Positions 54,745 through 63,817 of a stretch of 64,000 bases of DNA are shown in pieces. The notes under the pieces were generated by a model. It saw only the letters and a program-made list of their open reading frames with translations. It did no database searches and was not told where the DNA came from. The stretch is from JAEXNA01 sp037189585. GTDB taxonomy: Bacteria; Vulcanimicrobiota; Xenobia; Xenobiales; JADMJV01. Position 1 is the stretch's first letter. Each line of letters starts with the position of its first letter. The stretch covers positions 147,583 to 211,582 of the forward strand of contig JBBCJA010000004.1 of the NCBI GenBank assembly GCA_037189585.1, given 5' to 3'. Position numbers and translations under genes: made by a program.

Positions 54745-56664
54745 GTGCAGAACGCCGACCCCAATAGCCCCGTCCCAGTCTCCTCCCAGCCACGCTTCCA
54801 AGTCGCTGTGGCGGGAGCCGGCCCCGCGGGCAGTGCCCTGGCACTGGTCTTAGCCGGCGCCGGACTTTCTGTTTTACTTTTGGAGCAAAGCGCTTTTGGG
54901 GCGGCTCGGGTGGGCGAACTACTCTCCCCCGATGCCGTTCACGTCCTCTGTCAGATGGCTCCCTCCTTGGGAAAAAGACTCCTAGGACTCGCCCTGTCGG
55001 TGGTCTCGGCCTGGAGTGGAAGGGAGCTGGAGCGGATCGACGACGGATCGGAGCTTCCCTGGCGAGCGGTGGACCGGTTGGAGCTGGATCGAAGCCTGGC
55101 CCAGGAAGCCGCCGCCCATGGAGCTCGATTGATCACCTCGGCCAGGCTGTCGCATCCCACCTGGTTCGACGAAGGGTACTGGAAGCTCGAAGTCGAGCAT
55201 GAGGGACAGACGGAGAGTTTTGAGTGCGACTATCTCGTCGACGCCACCGGACGCGCCTCTTTGCTCTCTCGCCAGTTTGGAGCGGTACGCCTGCGCCAAA
55301 GCGGTCAAGTTGCTGTGGTGGGTTTTCTGGAGATCCCCGAGAGCCTGGAGGTTCCACCGGAAATGCTCTTGGAGACCACCAATGACGGATGGTGGTACTC
55401 TGCTCCGCTTTCCGAGCGCGATGCGGTGGCGGTCTTCATCACCGACGACGACCTGGATAAAGGCCCCCCCGAAGAGGCCTGGCGGCGCGCTTTGCAAGCC
55501 AGCCGACACACCCGGGAGCGCTTCTCGCCATGCTCTTTGAAAGAGCGGCCGCGTCGAGTGGCGGCCAACAGCTCACTACTTCTCCCCTCCTACGGTCAGG
55601 GGTGGATGGCGGTGGGCGACGCCGCTTCATGTTTTGACCCGCTCTCGATCCACGGGCTAGGCCGAGCTCTTCTACAAGGAGCCAAGGTCGGAGAGTTTCT
55701 AGCCGAGAGTTTCTCTCGCGGTGAGGAACCGAACCCAACCCGTCTAGCTGAGGACAACGGAGAAGAATTTCTCAAAGAGACGATGACCCTGTCGGTCAAC
55801 TATCGACGGGTCAAGCAATGGCCGAATTCCATCTTTTGGCAGCGCCGGGGTCAAGCCTATCCCAGCGGGGAGGTCAGCCGGCAAAAGCGCCGACCGCGCT
55901 CACCGCTTTTGGAAAGCTACGCCGGCTGGGTTAGCACGCTTCTCGAAGAACGGCCGTCCCCTGGTCTACCTCGCAAAGTCGCCGTCAGCTGGGGGCGGGG
56001 GATCGAATGGGAGCAGTATCTGGAATTCGAGGCGAACCTACTCTCGAGTTCTGATCTCGAGGCAACGCTACGGGAATCGCGTTGGAAACTAAGCCTTTGG
56101 GCTTGCGATCCTTCCCTTGCGGAGTTCAACCTGGCGGACCTGAGCGAGCCTATGCCGGAGAGCTTTCTAGTCTGGCTGGAGAACCTGCTGGTCGGAGCGC
56201 TTCTATGCTGCCTCGAGCACGATCCGGGGCAGAATTCCAGCGACCTGTTCCGGCTTCTCGTCGATGATCGACCGGTGAGCTTTCCCCGTATCGGCTGGGC
56301 GGGCCGATTTTCCGAACTGGCGAAAGCGCGCCAGCTGCAAGATATCGAATGGATTAGAACAAAAAGCGCGTGCTATCAACGCGAGCTACTACAGCGCAAG
56401 TTCCTAGCTATGCGGGCGCCTCTGCTGCACAACCTCTGTCTTTTATCGGTCTTGCCAAACTTCTTTTTGACCTACTCCTTACTCTTCTCTATGCATCGAG
56501 GGGCTGACCGAATCGAGCGGGAAGACTACTTCCGAACGTTGGAACTCGCCGAGATGGAGATCGTGACCTATGGTCGCCTGGACCAGCTCTCCCACACCAT
56601 TGTCGGCTTTCATCTGGATCGGGCCCTGGAAGCTCGCAAAGCAAGATTAGGGTTGGAAACCTGA
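54745..56664 (+). CDS. FAD-dependent oxidoreductase, LodB/tryptophan halogenase-like, with C-terminal extension
   Basis: The 639-residue protein starts at a GTG. Its first 390 residues form a PHBH-fold flavoprotein: GAGPAGSALALVLA (24-37), LLLEQSAFGAARVGELLSP (48-66), the DATGRAS block near 170, and GWMAVGDAASCFDPLSIHGLGRAL (the second FAD motif). This matches LodB-type flavoproteins that mature quinoprotein oxidases and relatives of tryptophan halogenases. The last 240 residues have no family I know; they are charged and helical, including NFFLTYSLLFSMHRGADRIE. No lodA-like gene is adjacent. Function unknown. Confidence 0.75.
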   Translation: MQNADPNSPVPVSSQPRFQVAVAGAGPAGSALALVLAGAGLSVLLLEQSAFGAARVGELLSPDAVHVLCQMAPSLGKRLLGLALSVVSAWSGRELERIDDGSELPWRAVDRLELDRSLAQEAAAHGARLITSARLSHPTWFDEGYWKLEVEHEGQTESFECDYLVDATGRASLLSRQFGAVRLRQSGQVAVVGFLEIPESLEVPPEMLLETTNDGWWYSAPLSERDAVAVFITDDDLDKGPPEEAWRRALQASRHTRERFSPCSLKERPRRVAANSSLLLPSYGQGWMAVGDAASCFDPLSIHGLGRALLQGAKVGEFLAESFSRGEEPNPTRLAEDNGEEFLKETMTLSVNYRRVKQWPNSIFWQRRGQAYPSGEVSRQKRRPRSPLLESYAGWVSTLLEERPSPGLPRKVAVSWGRGIEWEQYLEFEANLLSSSDLEATLRESRWKLSLWACDPSLAEFNLADLSEPMPESFLVWLENLLVGALLCCLEHDPGQNSSDLFRLLVDDRPVSFPRIGWAGRFSELAKARQLQDIEWIRTKSACYQRELLQRKFLAMRAPLLHNLCLLSVLPNFFLTYSLLFSMHRGADRIEREDYFRTLELAEMEIVTYGRLDQLSHTIVGFHLDRALEARKARLGLET

Positions 56665-56718
56665 TCCATATCATGATAGTTTGTCCCAATGTTCGATAGG
56701 GTTACCTGAACTCTGACT

Positions 56719-58002
56719 ATGGACAACACTTTAGTACTGGTAGGCTTGAATCATAAAACCGCCCCGGTGGAGATCCGGGAGCGGGTAGCTTTCGCGCCCG
56801 AAAGAGTGCCAGAGATGCTCGGAGAGCTGCGCTCTCTGCCTCAGGTGAATGAATGCGCCTTGTTGTCCACCTGCAATCGTACGGAGTTCTACGCCGTGTC
56901 CGCGCGGGAGGCGGGCGATACCTATCGCGACCTAACCAGCTTTTTAGAGCGCCACTCGCAATCGCCCACAAGTTTTGACGGGCATCTCTACCGTTCGGAG
57001 GGATCGCTTGCCATCAACCATCTCTTCGCCGTCTCCAGTGGCCTGGACTCGCTGGTTTTGGGCGAGAATCAGATCCTCGGCCAGGTGCGGCGTGCCTACA
57101 TTCAGGCTCAGGAAGCCCATCTGACCGGCCCTGTCTTGGAACGCCTCTTCCCCTGGGCTCTTCGAGTGGGCAAGAAGGTCCGCTCGGAGACCGGGATCGC
57201 GCGCGGAGCCTCCTCCGTTTCGGCGGCCGCCGTCGATCTGGCTCAGAATATCTTCGGCGACATGACCGACCGCAAAGTGCTGCTGTTAGGCGCCGGCAAG
57301 ATGAGCACCAAAGCGTTGAAGCTCCTGACCAAGAGCGGAGTGCGCCAGGTTCAAGTAGTGAACCGGACCTATCAAAAGGCCGAGGAGCTGGCCGCCCAGT
57401 GCGACGGAGTGGCGGTGGCCTACGAGGATCTGGATCGGAGTCTCGCCGAGGTGGACATTTTGATCTCCTCCACCGGCGCCCCTCACTACATCGTGACCAA
57501 AGAGCGGATGGTCGAAGTCATGCGACGCCGCCGGGGACGGCCGCTTTTCCTCGTCGATATCGCCATGCCGCGCGATTTCGACCCGGCCTGCGGCGACGTC
57601 GACAACGTCTACCTCTACAACATCGACGACCTGCGGGCGGTGGTGGACAAAAGCCTGGCCCGTCGCCACGCCGAGACTCAATCGGTGCTCTCCATCATCG
57701 AGACCGCGACCAAGGACTTCTGCCGCTATCTCGACTCTCGTCAGGCCAGCACGGCGATCGTGACGCTACGCAGCAATTTCGATTCGATGAGGTTATCCGA
57801 GCTTGAGCACTACCGGATGAAAAAAGGGCTCGACGAGGCGCAAGTAGCTTTGCTGGAGGGCTTTAGCCGGCGACTTCTAGCCAAACTGCTGCACTCTCCC
57901 ACGGAGAAGCTTCGCCAACTTTCTGAAGGTGGGGCAACCCCGGACGAGCTGATGGAGTCGCTAGCGTTGTTGGGGCTGGTGGGGAACAAGGAGAAGTCGT
58001 GA
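56719..58002 (+). CDS. hemA: Glutamyl-tRNA reductase
   Basis: The 427-residue enzyme reduces Glu-tRNA to glutamate-1-semialdehyde, the first step of the C5 tetrapyrrole pathway. The catalytic Cys52 sits in LSTCNRTEFYA, VGLNHKTAPVEIRE opens the protein, and LLLGAGKMSTKAL is the NADPH-binding loop. The dimerisation domain forms the C-terminus. It starts the hemA-hemX-hemC-hemD operon, whose genes overlap by 4 nt. The organism therefore makes heme from glutamate. Confidence 0.97.
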   Translation: MDNTLVLVGLNHKTAPVEIRERVAFAPERVPEMLGELRSLPQVNECALLSTCNRTEFYAVSAREAGDTYRDLTSFLERHSQSPTSFDGHLYRSEGSLAINHLFAVSSGLDSLVLGENQILGQVRRAYIQAQEAHLTGPVLERLFPWALRVGKKVRSETGIARGASSVSAAAVDLAQNIFGDMTDRKVLLLGAGKMSTKALKLLTKSGVRQVQVVNRTYQKAEELAAQCDGVAVAYEDLDRSLAEVDILISSTGAPHYIVTKERMVEVMRRRRGRPLFLVDIAMPRDFDPACGDVDNVYLYNIDDLRAVVDKSLARRHAETQSVLSIIETATKDFCRYLDSRQASTAIVTLRSNFDSMRLSELEHYRMKKGLDEAQVALLEGFSRRLLAKLLHSPTEKLRQLSEGGATPDELMESLALLGLVGNKEKS

Positions 58003-58772
58003 GCGTGGCTCTCCTTTTAGTAGCCTTTCTCGGCTATCTGACCGCTGGCTTTGGCATCTTCCGCGGCATCTACCTGGAGAGTCAAAAAACCTTTCCACGC
58101 TGGCGCATAGTGCTATGGGGCGCCTTCACCCTGCACACTTTGGCCTTGCTGGTCTACTGTTGGGAAACGGGGCAGCTCCCGATCTTTCGCCTGCAAGAAA
58201 CTTTCGCCCCCCTGGCCTGGGCCGTCATGCTGCTTTATCTGGTGGTGGGCGAGCGCTGGGGGGTGGAGGTCACCGGCGCGGTGGCGGCCCCAGCGGCCTC
58301 CGCCATGACCATGTTTTCCGCCTTCGCCCTGTGGCAAGAGCAAGGGACGACGGAAGCCGGTCCCGGACTGTATCTGCACATCTTGTCCATGGTGATCGGC
58401 TTCGCCTCGCTCTTTGTAGCCTCGTTCTGCGCCGTGTTGTACTTCGTGCAGGCCAAGCTTTTGAAAGAGAAGAGACTTGACGGGGTGTACCGGGCTCTGC
58501 CTCCTTTAGGAACCTTGGACAAGGTCACCTACCGTCTGATCTGGGCCGGCTTTCCAGCTTTGTTAGTGGGGATTCTATCGGGAATTTTCAATACCGGGGG
58601 GCACTGGGTTTGGCGAATTCAGGAGATCGTGGTCGTGGCCACCGCCTTGGTCTATGCCTTTTATCTTCATGCCCGAGTGGCGGGCTGGCAAGGGAAAAAA
58701 TTGAACGCCATGCTGATGATCGCCTCGGCCTTCGCGGCCGTGAGTTTTCTGTTGCCGAGTGGACATCAATGA
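57999..58772 (+). CDS. hemX: HemX/CcsA-type cytochrome c assembly membrane protein
   Basis: The 257-residue protein (GTG start overlapping hemA by 4 nt) has about eight membrane helices. The C-terminal GGHWVWRIQEI region is the family's WWD-like haem-handling block, and TLALLVYCWETGQLPIFRLQETFAPLAWAV is typical of CcsA/HemX. In Bacillus the order hemA-hemX-hemC-hemD is the same, and HemX there influences HemA levels; CcsA homologues export haem for cytochrome c. Which role applies here is not settled. Confidence 0.88.
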   Translation: MSVALLLVAFLGYLTAGFGIFRGIYLESQKTFPRWRIVLWGAFTLHTLALLVYCWETGQLPIFRLQETFAPLAWAVMLLYLVVGERWGVEVTGAVAAPAASAMTMFSAFALWQEQGTTEAGPGLYLHILSMVIGFASLFVASFCAVLYFVQAKLLKEKRLDGVYRALPPLGTLDKVTYRLIWAGFPALLVGILSGIFNTGGHWVWRIQEIVVVATALVYAFYLHARVAGWQGKKLNAMLMIASAFAAVSFLLPSGHQ

Positions 58773-59656
58773 GTCTGTTACGCTTAGGAACTCGAGGCAG
58801 CGAACTGGCTCTGACTCAATCGCGCTGGGTGGCGGCGCGTCTGGAAGAGGCCAACTCCGATCTGAAGGTGGAGCTGGTGGTCATCAAGACCAGCGGCGAC
58901 CGGGACCAGAATTCGGCTTTGAACAAATTCGGCGGCAAGGGGATCTTCACCAAGGAGATCGAGGACGCGCTGCTCGATGGTGAAATCGAACTCGCCGTCC
59001 ACTCTTTAAAGGATCTCCCGACGGACCTTCCCGACGGTTTGTCCTTAGCGGTGCCTCCCTCGCGCGAGGATCCCCGGGACCTTCTGATCTCTAGAGTTCC
59101 TTTGATGGAACTACCTCAAGAAGCTTTGGTGGGAACGGGGAGTGCCCGGCGTCGAGAGCAGTTGCGACTTGCTCGCCCCGACCTTCGATTTTGTGAAATT
59201 CGTGGAAATGTGGGGACTCGGGTGCGCAAATGGCGCGAGGGCCATTGCGACGCCACGGTGCTGGCCTGCGCGGGTGTAGCGAGGCTAGGGCTAGAGGTGG
59301 CCGGGCTGTCCGAATCCGAGTGTCACCCCCTTTCCTACGAGTTGTGTCTGCCGGCTCCTAATCAAGGGCTTTTAGGGATCGAGTATCGGGGAGACGACGA
59401 GTCGACGGCGGCCTTGTTGGCCGCCATCGCCGATCCACTGGCAGCTCTGGCCTTTGCCGCCGAGCGAGCCTTCCTATCCGAACTTGACGGAGGCTGCCAC
59501 ATTCCGGCCGGAGCGGTGACCCTCGTGGAGGCCCAATCGGTGACGGTTCGCGCGTTTCTTTCCCTTACCGGAGTGGCGCGACGAGTGGAGCTCTCGGGAG
59601 CTTTTTGCGAGGCCGCCTCTCTGGGCCGCCGGGCGGCTCTGGAACTGAAAAATTGA
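58769..59656 (+). CDS. hemC: Porphobilinogen deaminase (hydroxymethylbilane synthase)
   Basis: The ATG at 58769 overlaps hemX by 4 nt and gives 295 residues. It joins four porphobilinogens into hydroxymethylbilane. Recognisable blocks are LGTRGSELALTQ (N-terminus), GIFTKEIEDALL, AVHSLKDLPT and the dipyrromethane-cofactor Cys243 in LDGGCHIPAGA. Length is slightly shorter than the usual 310. It feeds hemD, which starts in the last codon. Confidence 0.95.
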   Translation: MSLLRLGTRGSELALTQSRWVAARLEEANSDLKVELVVIKTSGDRDQNSALNKFGGKGIFTKEIEDALLDGEIELAVHSLKDLPTDLPDGLSLAVPPSREDPRDLLISRVPLMELPQEALVGTGSARRREQLRLARPDLRFCEIRGNVGTRVRKWREGHCDATVLACAGVARLGLEVAGLSESECHPLSYELCLPAPNQGLLGIEYRGDDESTAALLAAIADPLAALAFAAERAFLSELDGGCHIPAGAVTLVEAQSVTVRAFLSLTGVARRVELSGAFCEAASLGRRAALELKN

Positions 59657-60714
59657 GTCACCTTCTGTGGCAAGCGGCAAGCGATCTGCGGCTGCCCTTT
59701 GACGCCGGCGTGGTACTGGTGACCTCGCCACCGGAGCGCTGGGATGATTTTTTGGATCTGCGACTCCCCCTTCTGATCGGCTCCACAGTCGGGTCGTGGG
59801 AATGGCTCGGCTCAAGTCTTTGGGAAGCGGGCTGTCCCGCGACTCTCCCCTTGCGGCTGGTCGAATCCGGAGGCGAGGTCCGTGTGGTGGAATGGATCTC
59901 GCAACGCTTGTCGCCGGAGCCCTCAGGCTCCGATTGGGCTTTGTCGGTGGGCTGGACTCATACCGACGAAGGCTGGAGGGCGCGCCGCCCCCTGCACGGC
60001 CGCTCCTACATCGTCACGCGGGCCGAAGGTCAAGGCTCGGGACTGGTGTCGCGCTTAGAAGAGCTGGGAGCGCGTGCTTTTTCCGTGCCGACCATCGCCT
60101 TTGTCGATCCGGACGACTTCTCTCCCTGGGTGAGAGCCGTGGGAGAATTGGAAAGTTTCGACTGGATCATTTTCACCTCTCCCAACGGAGTGGAATCGTT
60201 CGTCTCACGGCTGCGCGAGAGCGGGCGGGACCTGCGTTGTCTCAGTGGCGCTCGCTTTGGCTGCATCGGACCATCGACTGCGAAAACTCTCGCTAGCTAC
60301 TGTCTTCGTTGCGATCTCTTGCCCCAAGAGTTTGTGGCGGAGGGGCTGCTCTCTTCCTTGTCGGAGCTATCTTTAAAAGGACTAAAATTTCTACTGCCGC
60401 GTGCCCAGGTGGCCCGCGATGTGCTGCCGGAGGGGTTGCGCGCCCTGGGAGCGGAGGTACTGGTGGCTCCGGTTTACAAGACGGTGTCTCCAACGGTCGA
60501 GGTCCCGCCGGGAGTGGACGCCCAAGTGCTGTTCACCTCCTCCTCGACGGTGACGAACTGGGTCGAGGCGACATCGCTACGCTTACCCTGCTATTGCATC
60601 GGACCGGTAACGGCCGCGACCGCGTGGGAGAAGGGGCTGGAAGTGTTGGGAGTGGCGTCGACCTATACGCTCGACGGATTGGTGGAGTGCCTCCTGGCCA
60701 CTGATGAGCGCTAG
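59653..60714 (+). CDS. hemD: Uroporphyrinogen-III synthase with degenerate N-terminal methyltransferase remnant
   Basis: The chosen TTG overlaps the hemC stop (TTGA) and gives 353 residues. Residues from RRPLHGRSYIVTRAEGQGS (111-129) to the end match HemD, including IIFTSPNGVESF and the closing TVTAATAWEKGL-type block; it closes hydroxymethylbilane into uroporphyrinogen III. Residues about 18-110 resemble only the C-terminal half of a SUMT (CobA) domain: a strand run, the GCPATLPLRLVESGGE block, and a final strand just before the linker. SUMT-HemD fusions are known; here the N-terminal SUMT half with its SAM site is missing, so methyltransferase activity is not expected. Confidence 0.85.
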   Translation: MSHLLWQAASDLRLPFDAGVVLVTSPPERWDDFLDLRLPLLIGSTVGSWEWLGSSLWEAGCPATLPLRLVESGGEVRVVEWISQRLSPEPSGSDWALSVGWTHTDEGWRARRPLHGRSYIVTRAEGQGSGLVSRLEELGARAFSVPTIAFVDPDDFSPWVRAVGELESFDWIIFTSPNGVESFVSRLRESGRDLRCLSGARFGCIGPSTAKTLASYCLRCDLLPQEFVAEGLLSSLSELSLKGLKFLLPRAQVARDVLPEGLRALGAEVLVAPVYKTVSPTVEVPPGVDAQVLFTSSSTVTNWVEATSLRLPCYCIGPVTAATAWEKGLEVLGVASTYTLDGLVECLLATDER

Positions 60715-60715
60715 G

Positions 60716-60737
60716 AGGCGCTTTTTAAAACGCGCCT
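60716..60737. terminator. Possible bidirectional terminator after hemD
   Basis: AGGCGC (60716-60721) and GCGCCT (60732-60737) pair around TTTTTAAAAC. It lies just 2 nt after the hemD stop and overlaps the end of the convergent gene (stop at 60725), so it could end both transcripts. The 6-bp stem is short and the loop long. Confidence 0.35.
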
Positions 60738-61789
60738 GGCTTCTTAGCGCCTCCGGCGCTTTTCTTGGGAGGCGCCAGAACCCCGCGGAAACGCTCGTCT
60801 AGTAAAGGGAGAATCGAGCTCTCGAACCCTTTCTCGATGACCGCCTCCCAAGGACCGACCCACTGGGTCTTGAGCGCCGCCGCGGTATCGCGTAGCGCGT
60901 CCTCCAGCCTGTCTAGTGGGTAGTAATCGAGCCCAAGTCCATTATTGAGCAAGGTGCGGCTCGAGATCTGAAAACGCGGCCTGGCTTTACCCGCGCCAAA
61001 ATTCCATTCGGCGATGCTGGTTCTCCAATCACGGCTGATGGCGAAAGTTGCCTTATGCCCGCCCTTACCGGGTAGATGGGCCAAAAAGTCGAAGGTCGCC
61101 GGGGGATTCGAAATTCCCAGGCTTTGAAAAAAAGCGTCGTGCCCGTTAACACGGTCTCGCTCCTCGAGCCTGATGTTGACCTTCTCCATCAGAGTTTTGG
61201 CTTCAGGCGTGGTGGGGTTCGGCACCAACCGCCTGAGATCGTCGAGATCGCAAGTAAGGAGAGGGCTCTCCACCGGGTCGACAATATGTGTCTCGACCGC
61301 ACGAACGGATTCGGGAGAGCCTTCGGCCAAGACCACGGCGGCCCAGCCGAGGGGATAGTTTCCTCTAGCTTCAACTCCAAGTTGAGCGCGCAACGCCTCT
61401 ACTAGATCCTGGTCGTCGCTGGGCAACTTGATCGGTTCTGGACTCGCCGGGGCTTTGTAAAGCTTGCACAGAAGTGAAAAACAATACCTCAACCTTTCGG
61501 GCTCATTGTTCCAATATTTGAGGAGAATGCTGTTCCAGTGCTCACGTGGGCTGGTGAAAGCGGCTTGAGCCCAGGCGCGCAAGGTGGCGTCATCGCGACT
61601 GTCAAGTTTCGGACCGACTTCAGGCCAAACGCTCTGAACCTTCTTGTAGAATTCGATGATAAGCTCGCTAGAGACTCCGGGGACCCGCGCTTCCAGGGCT
61701 TCTTCGGCCGGCCAGTAATGAGCGCTTGTCTTGATAGGATCCGAGTCAATATGGGCTCGCAGCAGCGCCTCTACTTCTTGAACGGTCAT
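60725..61789 (-). CDS. Protein of unknown function
   Basis: The 354-residue protein has no signal peptide or membrane helix. The N-terminal 120 residues are helical (TVQEVEALLRAHI..., DATLRAWAQAAF), the middle contains LGVEARGNYPLGWAAVVLAEGS, and the C-terminal part has FDFLAHLPGKGGHKATFAISRDWRTSIAEWNFG, likely strands. It ends in a Lys/Ala/Gly-rich tail. I recognise no family. It is convergent with hemD at a 10-nt gap and is isolated. Confidence 0.7.
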   Translation of the reverse strand: MTVQEVEALLRAHIDSDPIKTSAHYWPAEEALEARVPGVSSELIIEFYKKVQSVWPEVGPKLDSRDDATLRAWAQAAFTSPREHWNSILLKYWNNEPERLRYCFSLLCKLYKAPASPEPIKLPSDDQDLVEALRAQLGVEARGNYPLGWAAVVLAEGSPESVRAVETHIVDPVESPLLTCDLDDLRRLVPNPTTPEAKTLMEKVNIRLEERDRVNGHDAFFQSLGISNPPATFDFLAHLPGKGGHKATFAISRDWRTSIAEWNFGAGKARPRFQISSRTLLNNGLGLDYYPLDRLEDALRDTAAALKTQWVGPWEAVIEKGFESSILPLLDERFRGVLAPPKKSAGGAKKPGAF

Positions 61790-62023
61790 CGTCGTCTCCC
61801 TGGAAATCTGCTCGAAGTTTCGCTAGCGAATATTTTTACCCTTGAAGGATAGTTCCCGGGTCATTTCTATTTCCATGCCGGCACCCTGGATGTAACAAGA
61901 AGATGAACCGTCGGACAATGACGTGTTGGCAACGAAATCGTTAAGGACTTTTTCACGGCGGGTTCCTAAAGTAGCCTCAGAATAGATACCGAGGCCTTAA
62001 AGCTTCGTTTTCAGGAGGCACCT

Positions 62024-63745
62024 GTGAATATACAACCAGCTATCTCGACCGCCCGTACTCAAGGCGTCGAATCCATCCAAAAGCCCGCCGCCGAAACGGC
62101 CGCTGTGGCAGAAAACAAAGAAAATTCAGCTCCCGCGGAAAGCTTCACCCCCCAAGCCGAAGGCGAAGGTCGCTTTTCGGCCGCCTGGCGCGGCGGTGTG
62201 CGTACGGGAGTCGTCTGGGGCGACAAGGCCGCCAAGCCCCTCGGCGGCGCCGCCGCTATCGGACTTGCCGCCGCCAGCGGTGTCGCTCTAGCCTTCGGAG
62301 GCGCTGTGGTCGGTGGAATCATCGGCGGCGGCTTCGGCCCCACCATCTCCGCTCTAGCCAACGACGGCGCTTGGAACTTCGTCAAAGGTGCCTTCTCCAA
62401 CGTCGGTACCGCCATCCAGTGGGGAACCACCGCGGGCGCTGTGCTAGGTCTGGCCGGTGGAGTGGTCATCGGAAAGAACGCCGGTGACTCGGTGGCTCGT
62501 GCCACCGCCTTCGTCCCCGGTTTCGTGACCGGATACGCCTCAGGTTTGGCCAATCCCGGCAGCGTGCCCGCCCCTATCCACAAAGAGAAAGAAGAGCCGA
62601 AGCACCGCAGCGAGCTGCGCGGCGCTTTTCGCAGCGAAGCCAAGCTTCTTTCCGGTTTCGGTGTCCTCTCCGGAGCTGTCGGCGGATTCGTCGGAGGCGC
62701 GACCTTGACCGCCGCCGGATCACTCGTAGCCGATGCCGCCTCCGGAAACTTCTCCTTCGGAAACTTCCTCAGCAACGTCGGGCCTCAAGCTCTCATCGGT
62801 GGAGCCATCGGCGGAGCGGCGCTTGCCGCGGTCGGCGGATACGGCGGTGAAGGCATCGCCCGCGCCAGCCAATGGACCTTTGATAAGACCATCGGACGCG
62901 CCACCGCCGGTCAGCCCGGTATCGGTGAGCGCTTGGCCAAGAAAGAGGCCGAGCTCAACACCCGCCAGTCGCATCTCGACGAGAAGGCAACGAACCTGAA
63001 CAAGCAGACCGAAACCTACCGCGCCGACCACAAGGCCGCCTCCGAGGCTCTCAACAACCGTGAGGACACTCTGGCCCAAGGTGAAAAGCAAGTCGGGGAG
63101 GAGCTCACCACCATCGACGGTCGCATCGAAAAGAACGCCACCGCCGACTATGAAGATCGCTCGGCCAAACCCGACGCCGCTCTCGACGCCAAGGGCAACC
63201 ACGGCATCATCGGCGAGCGCGCGAGCCTCGATCAGTGGGATTCCAAGCTCAACACCTGGCAGGGTCAGCTCAACGGTTTCCGTGGTGAACTCAACGCCTG
63301 GGAGAAGAAGCTTGACACTAAGATCGACCAGGATGCCGCCGCCATCTTCGGAGAAGAGCGCAAGCCTATCGACAGCCACTTCGGCGGCCTGCGGAAAGAG
63401 CTCGACGCTTTCGAAAAGAAGCTCGACAACTACGAGGCCGACATCAAGAGCCGCATCGAAGCCCGCTACCGCCAGGGTATCAACGCGGAAAAGCCCGGTG
63501 TCGAGTCGGACCTGCAGAGCGCTCGCAACGAGAAATCCAGCGCCGAGAACGACAAATCCAACGCTCGTTCGAACCGCGACGCAGCCTCCTCGCGCCACTC
63601 CAGCGCCCAGCGCTCGCTCGAGTCGTCTCGTTCGCGGCTGCGTAACGCCGAAAGCGAAGGCGGTAACCTGCAGTCCCGCATCTCCAGCCTGCGCTCACGC
63701 ATCAGCTCGCTGGAAAGCCAGCTCTCCAGCTGCCGCGCTTCGTAA
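62024..63745 (+). CDS. Large glycine-zipper protein with C-terminal coiled coil
   Basis: The 573-residue product begins at a GTG with AGGAGG 7 nt upstream. The N-terminus (1-55) is polar and unstructured. Glycine-rich hydrophobic segments lie at about 72-105, 134-172, 208-235 and 256-276, each with small-residue zippers (GGAVVGGIIGGGFG, GALAA-type patterns). From about 305 to the end the sequence is a long coiled coil with repeats (NTWQGQLNGFRGELNAWEKKLD), ending SLRSRISSLESQLSSC. No signal peptide is seen, so export, if any, would need a dedicated route. This combination of membrane-inserting zippers and a coil resembles pore-forming or structural proteins, but I cannot name a family. The next gene, in the same direction, has a similar N-terminal style. 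Confidence 0.65.
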   Translation: MNIQPAISTARTQGVESIQKPAAETAAVAENKENSAPAESFTPQAEGEGRFSAAWRGGVRTGVVWGDKAAKPLGGAAAIGLAAASGVALAFGGAVVGGIIGGGFGPTISALANDGAWNFVKGAFSNVGTAIQWGTTAGAVLGLAGGVVIGKNAGDSVARATAFVPGFVTGYASGLANPGSVPAPIHKEKEEPKHRSELRGAFRSEAKLLSGFGVLSGAVGGFVGGATLTAAGSLVADAASGNFSFGNFLSNVGPQALIGGAIGGAALAAVGGYGGEGIARASQWTFDKTIGRATAGQPGIGERLAKKEAELNTRQSHLDEKATNLNKQTETYRADHKAASEALNNREDTLAQGEKQVGEELTTIDGRIEKNATADYEDRSAKPDAALDAKGNHGIIGERASLDQWDSKLNTWQGQLNGFRGELNAWEKKLDTKIDQDAAAIFGEERKPIDSHFGGLRKELDAFEKKLDNYEADIKSRIEARYRQGINAEKPGVESDLQSARNEKSSAENDKSNARSNRDAASSRHSSAQRSLESSRSRLRNAESEGGNLQSRISSLRSRISSLESQLSSCRAS

Positions 63746-63753
63746 AAAACACC

Positions 63754-63789
63754 AGGAGTCGCGAGGTTCCCTCGAATCTCGCGACTCCT
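63754..63789 (+). terminator. Hairpin between the glycine-zipper gene and the next gene
   Basis: A perfect 12-bp stem (63754-63765 with 63778-63789) closes a 12-nt loop, 8 nt after the stop at 63745. No T-run follows, so it may be an attenuator, processing or stabilising hairpin rather than a standard terminator. Confidence 0.5.
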
Positions 63790-63817
63790 CTCCCAAATAT
63801 TCTTGGAGCTCATCCCA

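Noticed and set aside
62720..63598. Minus-strand frame (292 codons) opposite the glycine-zipper gene
   Set aside because: Low-complexity Val/Gly/Leu shadow of the coiled-coil coding; no start signals or domain.
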